A stretch of DNA of 11,299 bases from CAZALT01 sp964485515 (GTDB lineage Bacteria > Actinomycetota > Acidimicrobiia > Acidimicrobiales > Acidimicrobilacustridaceae), in the NCBI GenBank assembly GCA_964485515.1, contig CAZALT010000112.1:1-11299 (forward strand). The letters are read 5' to 3'. How positions within the stretch are numbered: position 1 is the first letter of the stretch; each line of letters starts with the position of its first letter. Positions 6,129 through 11,299 of this stretch are shown piece by piece. The notes under the pieces are model-generated. The model saw only the letters and a program-made list of their open reading frames with translations. It made no database searches and was not told where the DNA came from. The position numbers and the translations under genes were made by a program.

Positions 6129-7796
6129 ATGACTGCGACCACGGCCTCGCCACCACCACTGCAACCCGCATCGCCATCCGGTCGAGACGCGAACGATCCG
6201 ATCGAACAGCTCGCGCCCGTGGCGCGCATGGTGCTCGCCGCGCTGCTCGTCGGCGCGGGCGTGATCCACCTCGTGATGGTCCCGAGCCACATGCAGGCGT
6301 CGAGCCTCGACGGTTGGTCCTTCGCCGTGGTCGGGTGGGTCCAGGTGCTGCTCGCCGTCGGTGTGATCATCAAGCCGGGTCGCTGGATGCTGGTGGCCAT
6401 CCTCGGGCTCAGCCTCGTCTCCATCGCGGTGTGGAGCTGGAGCCGGACGACCGGTCTCCCCTGGGGCGGCCACGCCGGCATCGCCGAGGAGGTCGGCGGC
6501 GTCGACCTCTTCACCATCGCACTCGAGGGTGCCACCGTGTTGGGCGCCGCCCTGCTCCTGTGGCGCCCAACGCTCGGCCGCGACCTGCCCCAAGCCAGCC
6601 TCGTCGTGGCCTCGGCCATCCCCGTGCTCGTGCTCGTCGCCACCTCCGTCGCGGTTGCCGATCCGTCCGTCGCGAACCACGGTCACGACGAGACCGCGAC
6701 CAGCGCGACGCTCGCCGCCGCGGGGCCCGACCGCTGCGACCTCGGGTTCAACCCCGCGGCGTACTGGAGCGAGGCCACCACGGTTGGCGTCGCATCGGCC
6801 GCCGATCCGCCGGCCAGCGCCGCCGCGACCGGTTCAGATGGCCACGCCCACGGCCACGGCGCCACGGTTGCGCCCGCTGCGGGCGTGACGACCACGACCG
6901 CTCCCCCGATCGACGGCTCGGTCGAGCTCGACCGCCTCATCGCCGCCACGACGTCAACCGGCGACGAGGCCGCGGATGCCCGGGTCATCGTCGAGCTGGC
7001 CAACGCTCCCGACGAGGCCTACGAGAACTGGGTCCGCTGGCTCCCGCAGTTCAACGCCGCGCAGCATGCCAGCGGCGAGGCGGCCGACGTGGGCCACGGC
7101 GCGCACGTCGGCCCCCAGTCCTGGACGCCGATGTCCGACGAGGCCCAGTGCGATCAGCTCCAGGCCGAGCTCGATATCGCTCGCGACGCCGCACTGGCCT
7201 ATCCCACCGCAGCCGACGCCCAGGCCGCGGGTTGGAGGAAGGTGACCAACTACGTTCCCGGGATCGCGGCGCACTACATGAACTTCAGCTACGTCGACGA
7301 CCGGTTCGAGGTCGACAAGCCCGAGATGATCCTCTACGACGGCGACGGACCCGAGGCCCGAGTGGTGGGGCTGAGCTACTACATCCTGCAGAAATCGTCG
7401 TTCCAGCCCACCCAGGGCTTCACCGGGCCGAACGACGACTACCACCGCCACGATGGCTTGTGCATCAAGGGCGGCGTCGTCATCCAGGGAACCGGGTCGA
7501 CCGCGGAGCAGTGTGCGGCGGCCGGTGGGTTCAAGAGCGACGGGTCCGCCGGCTGGATGAACCACGCCTGGGTCGTCCCCGGCTGCGAGAGCCCCTGGGG
7601 CGTGTTCTCCGGGGCCAGCCCGACGCTCGACGACGACCTCGCGGCCGCGTCAGGCCAGAACGGGGGCAGGTGCGTGGGCAGCGGCGTGCTCCACCGCTAC
7701 GACCTGTCGCCCGGCTCGGCCGACAACACGCCGACCACCATCAGCGGGGCGACCCAGACCGCAACCGAGACCGCCGCCGGCCTCCCCGGCAGCTGA
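6129..7796 (+). CDS. Membrane protein with five predicted helices and a large extracytoplasmic His/Cys-rich domain, function unknown
   Basis: A 555-residue protein. After a Pro/Ser-rich N-terminus come hydrophobic helices at about 31-51, 63-81, 86-104, 126-145 and 157-177. An odd number puts the long C-terminal part outside the membrane if the N-terminus is inside. That part starts with a low-complexity linker holding HGH (184-186) and HAHGHG (239-244), and has HASGE and GHGAH near 313-326. A compact domain follows (about 355-500): AAGWRKV, AAHYMNF, KPEMILYDGDG, VVGLSYYIL, GFTGPNDDYHRHDGLC (430-445), then WMNHAWVVPGCESPWGVFSG (476-495). I recall this pattern (a His near the start, a YD-G-LVG core, then HRHxGLC and HxWVVPG) from uncharacterised bacterial proteins; the clustered His and Cys suggest metal binding. 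GAGGGAAG lies eight bases before the ATG. It stands alone, between a divergent gene and a terminator-like hairpin. No function is claimed. Confidence 0.88.
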   Translation: MTATTASPPPLQPASPSGRDANDPIEQLAPVARMVLAALLVGAGVIHLVMVPSHMQASSLDGWSFAVVGWVQVLLAVGVIIKPGRWMLVAILGLSLVSIAVWSWSRTTGLPWGGHAGIAEEVGGVDLFTIALEGATVLGAALLLWRPTLGRDLPQASLVVASAIPVLVLVATSVAVADPSVANHGHDETATSATLAAAGPDRCDLGFNPAAYWSEATTVGVASAADPPASAAATGSDGHAHGHGATVAPAAGVTTTTAPPIDGSVELDRLIAATTSTGDEAADARVIVELANAPDEAYENWVRWLPQFNAAQHASGEAADVGHGAHVGPQSWTPMSDEAQCDQLQAELDIARDAALAYPTAADAQAAGWRKVTNYVPGIAAHYMNFSYVDDRFEVDKPEMILYDGDGPEARVVGLSYYILQKSSFQPTQGFTGPNDDYHRHDGLCIKGGVVIQGTGSTAEQCAAAGGFKSDGSAGWMNHAWVVPGCESPWGVFSGASPTLDDDLAAASGQNGGRCVGSGVLHRYDLSPGSADNTPTTISGATQTATETAAGLPGS

Positions 7797-7820
7797 CCCC
7801 CGAGCGAGCACGCTCGGGGG
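7797..7820. terminator. GC-rich hairpin between convergent genes
   Basis: A perfect 10-bp stem (ccccc gagcg at 7797-7806, cgctcggggg at 7811-7820) closes a 4-base loop (agca). It starts on the base after the stop codon of the membrane protein and ends 18 bases before the stop of the convergent acyl-CoA synthetase. It can therefore serve both strands. There is no T-run, as is usual for high-GC actinobacterial terminators. Confidence 0.75.
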
Positions 7821-7838
7821 ACGCAGACGGAACCGGGG

Positions 7839-9398
7839 TCAGGCCTTGCGGGTCGCCTCGGTGCCTTCGTACTGCTTCTGGAGGTCGCGCTTGAGGATCT
7901 TGCCCGCCGGGTTGCGGGGGATGGCCTCGACGTACTCGACCTGCTCGGGGATCTTGATCATCATCAGGCCTTCGGCCTTGAGGAACTCGACCATGTCCTC
8001 GTAACCGAGCCGCTCGGCACCTTCCGCCGTGGCGATGACCGCGCACACGCGCTCGCCGCTCGCCGCGTCGGGCAGACCGATCACCGCGACGTCGGCCACC
8101 GACGGGTGCTCGTAGAGGTGGTCCTCCACCTCCTTGGCCGAGATGTTCTCGCCCTTGCGGATGATCACGTCCTTGAGACGGCCCGTGATGAGGAGCATGT
8201 TGTTGGGCGTGAGCGACCCGAGGTCGCCGGTGCGGAAGTATCCGTCCTCGTCGAACGCCTCGGCGTTGAGCGCGTCGTCGAGGTAGCCCTTCATGAGCTG
8301 CGGTGCCTTCACCCGGACCTCGCCCTCCTCGCCCTGCCCGGCAAGCTTGCCGTCGAGCGTGACGATGCGGATCTCGACACCGGGCATCGGACCGCCCTCG
8401 GTGTTGGCGAGGTCCTCGTCGGCGTCGTCGGGCGTCGCCATCGTCATGATGGGCGCCTCGGTCAGCCCGTAGCCCGTGAGGATGCCGGCCGAGGTGGGGA
8501 ACGCTTCCTTCATCTCGTAGTGCAGCGCGGGTGGCTTGGGAGCGCCACCACCCGGGAAGCCACGGACCTCGGGGAAGATCGGCGTGTCCGACGCCCGCTG
8601 CGCCGCCAGGTACACCTGGTGGAAGACGGTGCCCGAGCCGGCGAGCGTGACGCCCTGCTCGGACAGCACCGACACGACCGTGGCCGGGACGAACGCCTCG
8701 AAGAGGATCTGGCGCATGCCCGTCTGCAGGCTGGTGAACAGCCAGGTGATGCCGCCGATGTGCGGGAACGGGAAGGCGAGGGCGTTGCGATCGTCGGCCG
8801 TGACCCGCAGGTGCTCGACCATGCCCTTGGCCACGGCGTGGATGGTCTCGTCGGTGTGCTGCGCGCCCTTGGGGTCGGCCGTGGTGCCCGACGTGTAGAA
8901 GTACCAGCGGACCTCGTCGCCGCCGGTGGGCGGCGCGGGCAGGGTGGACGGGTCGCCCTGGGGCAGCGAGCGGTCGACGGTGAGGATCTCGATGTCCTGA
9001 CCCTCGGCCTTCAGACCGTCGACGATGCCCTGTGCCATGCCGAGGAAGTCGAAGCCGCCGAACGTCGTCGGGACGACGAGCAGCTTGGCGCCGGTCTGCT
9101 TGGCGCAGAAGCCGACCTCGCGCTCACGGAAGATGTGCAGGATCGGGTTCTGCTTGGCCCCCAGGCGCGAGATCGCGGCGACGAGCACCATCGACTCGAA
9201 CCAGGTGGGCAGCTGCCAGGTGACGGTGTCGCCGGCGCCGATGCCTAGGTCGGCCAGACCGGCTGCGGTCTTCTCGGACTGCTCCTTGAACTGGGCGAAC
9301 GTGATCTCGCGACCGCTCTCGTCGACGGCCAGCAACTCGTCCGGCGTGGCCTCGACCCGCTTCTCGATCAGCTCCCAAAGCGTGGCACCTTCGAGCAT
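7839..9398 (-). CDS. AMP-forming acyl-CoA synthetase (second, different subfamily)
   Basis: A 519-residue ANL-superfamily enzyme. From the chosen start, the motifs are P-loop YTSGTTADPKG (168-178), GYGLTE (309-314), FRTGDLG (388-394), hinge GRLKDVIIRKGENIS (406-420) and the catalytic Lys500 in RNPAGKILKRDL. The P-loop AD in place of the common G-x and the PHIGGI segment recall cyclohexanecarboxylate-CoA ligase and medium-chain acyl-CoA ligase relatives. The hinge (GRLKDVI) differs from the GRGSxxIN of the other ligase in this window, so the two are not recent duplicates. It activates a carboxylic acid to acyl-CoA in the cytoplasm; the substrate is not readable. I chose ATG 9398, with GAAGGGGAA just upstream. 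The frame is open to 9437, but that would place the ribosome binding site inside the gene. It is convergent with the membrane protein gene and follows a small unknown gene after 113 bases. Confidence 0.92.
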   Translation of the reverse strand: MLEGATLWELIEKRVEATPDELLAVDESGREITFAQFKEQSEKTAAGLADLGIGAGDTVTWQLPTWFESMVLVAAISRLGAKQNPILHIFREREVGFCAKQTGAKLLVVPTTFGGFDFLGMAQGIVDGLKAEGQDIEILTVDRSLPQGDPSTLPAPPTGGDEVRWYFYTSGTTADPKGAQHTDETIHAVAKGMVEHLRVTADDRNALAFPFPHIGGITWLFTSLQTGMRQILFEAFVPATVVSVLSEQGVTLAGSGTVFHQVYLAAQRASDTPIFPEVRGFPGGGAPKPPALHYEMKEAFPTSAGILTGYGLTEAPIMTMATPDDADEDLANTEGGPMPGVEIRIVTLDGKLAGQGEEGEVRVKAPQLMKGYLDDALNAEAFDEDGYFRTGDLGSLTPNNMLLITGRLKDVIIRKGENISAKEVEDHLYEHPSVADVAVIGLPDAASGERVCAVIATAEGAERLGYEDMVEFLKAEGLMMIKIPEQVEYVEAIPRNPAGKILKRDLQKQYEGTEATRKA

Positions 9399-9444
9399 CC
9401 GCGTTCCCCTTCGCTCCCCCGGGCTGCACCGTCGCACCCCAGAT

Positions 9445-9459
9445 CTGATGAGGCGTCAG
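9445..9459. promoter_or_regulatory. Operator-like quasi-palindrome upstream of the acyl-CoA synthetase
   Basis: CTGATGAGGCGTCAG reads as half-sites TGATG/CGTCA around a 3-base centre, with one mismatched pair. It lies 47-61 bases before the ATG at 9398. On the minus strand a TAAGCT (TANNNT) at 9459-9464 abuts it, so a repressor bound here would cover the transcription start. The rest of 9399-9511 shows no gene. Confidence 0.35.
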
Positions 9460-9511
9460 CTTAGAGCACCGGCTTCGCCTGTCGTGCGGGAGACTGCACC
9501 GAACCAGCCGC

Positions 9512-9823
9512 TCAGGCCAGGTGCGCCTTGATGTGGGTGCCGTCCTCGTCGAGCCAGCCTTTGGTCCTCGCGTAGGCGACGACCCCGTCGAACCTCTCGG
9601 CCCAGTCGTCGCCGACCTGGTCCTCGGCCAGCAGGCGGACGGTGACGATGGCAACCCACACGTGGTCGGGCTCCTCGGCGACTCGTCCGGCACCGGCCGC
9701 GTCGAGGGCTGCGCCCACCGCCGCCGCGTCGGCCGCGGGTTCGGCGACCACCTTGAACGCGTCGAGCACCTCGGGCTCGTCCAGCGAGATGGTTCCGTCT
9801 TCGACATCCACCACGATGATCAT
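9512..9823 (-). CDS. Small hypothetical protein, 103 residues
   Basis: I do not recognise this protein. It begins MIIVVDVEDGTISLDEPEVLDAF, is acidic and rich in Ala, Val and Asp. It has a likely beta strand at the start, an Ala-rich helix (about 29-45), the segment DHVWVAIVTVRLLAEDQ (about 53-69), and ends GWLDEDGTHIKAHLA. No signal peptide, membrane helix or metal motif is seen, so it should be cytoplasmic. Codon third positions are strongly G/C, which supports real coding. I chose ATG 9823; the frame is open to 9871, but the extra N-terminus is Arg-rich and unlike the rest. No clear ribosome binding site is visible. It is 113 bases upstream of the acyl-CoA synthetase on the same strand and divergent from the HTH gene, with a 92-base gap. 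It could be co-transcribed with the synthetase. Confidence 0.65.
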   Translation of the reverse strand: MIIVVDVEDGTISLDEPEVLDAFKVVAEPAADAAAVGAALDAAGAGRVAEEPDHVWVAIVTVRLLAEDQVGDDWAERFDGVVAYARTKGWLDEDGTHIKAHLA

Positions 9824-9881
9824 CCGGCGACGGTAGCCCGGCGACGCCGTGCCACCCCACCGGCGTTGCACCGATATCCTG

Positions 9882-9899
9882 TGTCCGTTTTGTCCGTTA
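9882..9899. repeat. Tandem 9-bp repeat in the HTH gene promoter
   Basis: tgtccgttt (9882-9890) is followed directly by tgtccgtta (9891-9899), 8 of 9 identical and in phase. The repeat is unusually AT-rich for this window and ends five bases before the probable -10 box of the HTH gene. Direct repeats of this kind are typical binding sites for MerR/excisionase-like DNA-binding proteins, so autoregulation by the downstream gene product is a reasonable inference. Confidence 0.5.
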
Positions 9900-9903
9900 T
9901 TGC

Positions 9904-9909
9904 TATGTT
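9904..9909 (+). promoter_or_regulatory. Candidate extended -10 box (leaderless transcript of the HTH gene)
   Basis: TGCTATGTT at 9901-9909 contains an extended -10 (TGn TATGTT). The expected transcription start, about seven bases on, falls at the ATG at 9916. No Shine-Dalgarno sequence lies between them. No good -35 is seen; the tandem repeat occupies that position, which would fit an activator or repressor site. Confidence 0.45.
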
Positions 9910-9915
9910 GGCCGG

Positions 9916-10371
9916 ATGGTTGCCGATCTCATCAGCACGGGCGAAGCCGCGAAGCGCCTCGGCGTCTCACCGCGCACGGTCGCGAGGATGATCGACCGCG
10001 GCGACCTGCCCGGCTACCGCATCGGCCGCCACCGCCGCGTCCCCGCCGACAGCCTCAGCAGGAGCGTCCCGGACAGTCAGGGGCGGCGGTTCACACAGAT
10101 GCTCGGCATCGTGATCGCCGCGACGGTGATCGAAGAGCAAAGCCGGGCGTTCGGGGTCGCTGAACGCAACTTGGATCGACAGCGGAGCCACCCGACCCAA
10201 TCAACGCACTGGATCGAACGCTGGTCCGATCTCATCGATCGCCGGGACCTCCCGGCGATCGTCGAGGCGCTGACCGATGTCGACGACCTGTCTGGGCTTC
10301 GTCGGACACACCCGTTCAGCGGCCTCATCTCCGAGGACCAACGACGAGCAGCATTCGACGCAAGCCGATGA
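9916..10371 (+). CDS. Excisionase-type helix-turn-helix protein, probable antitoxin or regulator
   Basis: A 151-residue protein. Residues 5-47 form an excisionase/MerR-like HTH_17 domain: ISTGEAAKRLGVSPRTVARMIDRGDLPGYRIG, then HRRVPADSL as the wing. The rest is mostly helical (about 60-150) and ends with a THPFSGLISEDQRRAAF segment, close to the SPFAGVLSxEERRAVL ending I recall from actinobacterial HTH antitoxin-like proteins. No integrase or phage gene is near, so a true excisionase is unlikely. The stop overlaps the start of the nucleotidyltransferase-like gene as ATGA (10368-10371), the usual layout of an antitoxin-toxin operon with translational coupling. A tandem 9-bp repeat just upstream is a candidate self-regulation site. 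The DNA-binding role is sure; the antitoxin role is inferred from the partner and the order. Confidence 0.82.
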   Translation: MVADLISTGEAAKRLGVSPRTVARMIDRGDLPGYRIGRHRRVPADSLSRSVPDSQGRRFTQMLGIVIAATVIEEQSRAFGVAERNLDRQRSHPTQSTHWIERWSDLIDRRDLPAIVEALTDVDDLSGLRRTHPFSGLISEDQRRAAFDASR

Positions 10372-10953
10372 ACCGAGCTGAGTTCTTCATCGTGCTCGAC
10401 GAGCTCTCGCGCGTGCTCGCCGATGAGCAGCAGGTCGTGGTCTTCGGATCCCAGGCGCTTCACGCCTGGGTGCTCGACCTTCCCGACATCGCGCTGCGGT
10501 CCACCGAGGTCGACGTCGCCGCGATCAACGACCTCGACGACGACAAGCAGTCCAAGATCAACTGGGTGATGGGTGAGGACTCGGAGCTCGATCACGAGTA
10601 CGCGGTCTACGCCGAGGGTGTGAGCATCGACCACCGCTCCAACCGGATGGCTGCAACGAGCGAAGCCAATCCCCATCGCCCGAGGCAACGGGAGCATCCT
10701 CGAAGTGCTCTGTCCCGAGCCCCCACGATCTCTGCGTCGGGAAGCTCCTCGCCAATCGCGAGAAGGACGAGGCATTCGTCGAGGCCTTGGCACGGTCCGG
10801 CGTCGTCGAGATCGAGTGGACGCCCATCTCCTCACCGGTACCGATGCCGAGCAGATCAAGCTCGACCAGGCATCCGAAACCGTTCGCAGGATTCAGCTGC
10901 GCCTACGAGTAGGTCGGATCGACGACGAGACTTGGACGATTCGTGAACGATGA
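10368..10953 (+). pseudogene. Nucleotidyltransferase-fold protein (DUF6036-like), broken by three apparent frameshifts
   Basis: The first frame gives MNRAEFFIVLDELSRVLA, the nucleotidyltransferase Gly-Ser motif VVVFGSQAL, the acidic STEVDV and ends in-family at YAVYAEGVSID (near 10630). The protein then continues in the next frame as TTAPTGWLQRAKPIPIARGN...LEVLCPEP (10630-10722). After a run of five C (10720-10724) it moves to the third frame, HDLCVGKLLANREKDEAFVEALARSGVVEIE (10724-10816). It then returns to the second, VDAHLLTGTDAEQIKLDQ...RRIQLRL to TGA at 10951. The joined protein matches the layout I know of DUF6036-type proteins: GSQ, SxExD, GW, EPHDLxxxKLxANREKD. No stop codon interrupts the restored frame and its codon bias is normal, so the damage is very recent or a sequencing or assembly error. 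Unrepaired, the frame stays open to 10946 but with a nonsense Arg/Ser-rich tail. If intact it would be the likely toxin or modifying enzyme of the HTH pair. Confidence 0.75.
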
Positions 10954-11221
10954 AGCGATCGCACGCCGCGCGGTCATCTCCGGTCTCGTGCAGGGCGTCT
11001 GGTACCGGGACTCGACCCGTCAGGAGGCCGAGCGGCTCGGCGCGGCCGGCTGGGTGCGCAACCTGCCCGATGGCCGGGTCGAGCTCCACGCCGAAGGCCC
11101 CGCCGACGCGGTCGACGCGCTGCTCGCCTGGTGCGCCGAGGGACCGCCGCTCGCCCACGTCGTCTCCGTGGACGCGGACGAGGCCGCCCCCGAGGGAGCG
11201 ACCTCGTTCGAGATCCGCTGA
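10943..11221 (+). CDS. acyP: Acylphosphatase
   Basis: A 92-residue protein, the normal size for the family. It has the signature ISGLVQGVWYRDST (12-25) with the catalytic Arg22, and GWVRNLPDGRVELHAEG (36-52) with the catalytic Asn40. The enzyme hydrolyses acyl phosphates such as acetyl phosphate and 1,3-bisphosphoglycerate to carboxylate and phosphate in the cytoplasm. The start is GTG at 10943, eight residues before the domain, and its first 11 bases overlap the end of the broken nucleotidyltransferase gene. No good ribosome binding site is visible, so coupling to upstream translation is possible. If so, the upstream frameshifts could affect its expression. The overlap looks like chance compaction, not a shared function. 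Confidence 0.93.
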   Translation: MNDEAIARRAVISGLVQGVWYRDSTRQEAERLGAAGWVRNLPDGRVELHAEGPADAVDALLAWCAEGPPLAHVVSVDADEAAPEGATSFEIR

Positions 11222-11244
11222 CGCTGTCCTGGACTGCCGGACGA

Positions 11245-11299
11245 CTACTTGACGGCGACCGCCGCGACCGGGGCCGAGCAGGCGCCGGGGATGGGCTCG
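11245..11299 (-). CDS. Probable 3' end of a minus-strand gene (runs off the right edge)
   Basis: Reading the minus strand from the right edge gives EPIPGACSAPVAAVAVK and a TAG stop at 11247-11245. All 17 codons end in G or C, matching the bias of the real genes nearby and not expected by chance. It would be convergent with the acylphosphatase, 23 bases apart. The fragment is too short to name; the Ala/Val-rich end with one Cys fits many proteins. Confidence 0.45.
   Translation of the reverse strand, partial: EPIPGACSAPVAAVAVK

Noticed and set aside
5898..6686. A 262-residue minus-strand frame across the divergent promoter region
   Set aside because: It overlaps the starts of two supported genes and has the composition of a shadow (His/Asp/Glu/Gly repeats).
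6062..7894. A 610-residue open frame on the plus strand, longer than the membrane protein it overlaps
   Set aside because: It is an Arg/Gly/Pro-rich shadow with no domain sense. The overlapping 555-residue frame has membrane helices, a ribosome binding site and normal codon bias.
8106..9248. A 380-residue plus-strand frame opposite the second acyl-CoA synthetase
   Set aside because: It is antisense to a gene with every ANL motif, has no motif of its own and is charged low-complexity sequence.
10720..10724. Programmed frameshifting at the run of five C
   Set aside because: There is no slippery heptamer plus pseudoknot pattern, and two further shifts are needed elsewhere in the gene. Mutation or sequencing error explains all three more simply.
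9916..10953. Phage or integrative element, suggested by the excisionase-like domain
   Set aside because: No integrase, tRNA, attachment-site repeat or phage gene is present. The partner gene and the ATGA overlap fit a toxin-antitoxin-like pair better.

Overview
The window is high-GC DNA with strong G/C preference at third codon positions, dense gene packing, 4-base start/stop overlaps and a lipid-metabolism gene set (FadD19-like CoA ligase, WS/DGAT acyltransferase, amidohydrolase of the ISVDDHLIEP type). This points to an actinobacterium. The style, including the 5-TM protein with a His/Cys-rich outer domain, suggests Acidimicrobiia or a relative, but no marker gene here proves the class. I see no rRNA, tRNA, CRISPR array, insertion sequence or integrase.

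Left part (1-6128), all on the minus strand. Read in the direction of transcription, a degenerate thiamine-diphosphate-enzyme homologue (5919-4612) is followed by an inverted repeat. Then comes a tight three-gene unit: FadD19-like acyl-CoA ligase (4460-2802), WS/DGAT wax ester/triacylglycerol synthase (2759-1359) and alpha/beta hydrolase (1362-391, GTGA overlap). A separate amidohydrolase starts at 178 and leaves the window. The unit reads as fatty-acid or steroid-acid activation, acyl transfer to an alcohol or diacylglycerol, and ester or thioester hydrolysis.

Middle (6129-9398). A plus-strand gene encodes a five-helix membrane protein with a large extracytoplasmic domain rich in His and Cys, of unknown function. 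A perfect 10-bp GC hairpin (7797-7820) separates it from a convergent, second and unrelated-type acyl-CoA synthetase (9398-7839). Upstream of that lies a small unknown gene (9823-9512).

Right part (9916-11299). A probable toxin-antitoxin-like pair follows on the plus strand: an excisionase-type HTH protein (9916-10371) overlapping by ATGA a nucleotidyltransferase-fold gene (10368-10953). The second gene is broken by three apparent frameshifts, although its three reading frames together still spell a full protein. An acylphosphatase gene (10943-11221) overlaps its end, and the last 55 bases look like the 3' end of a minus-strand gene.

The least explained items are the TPP-enzyme homologue that keeps the activating Glu but has lost the GDG...N cofactor motif, the membrane-anchored His/Cys domain protein, and the frameshifted HTH-nucleotidyltransferase module with its tandem 9-bp promoter repeat.
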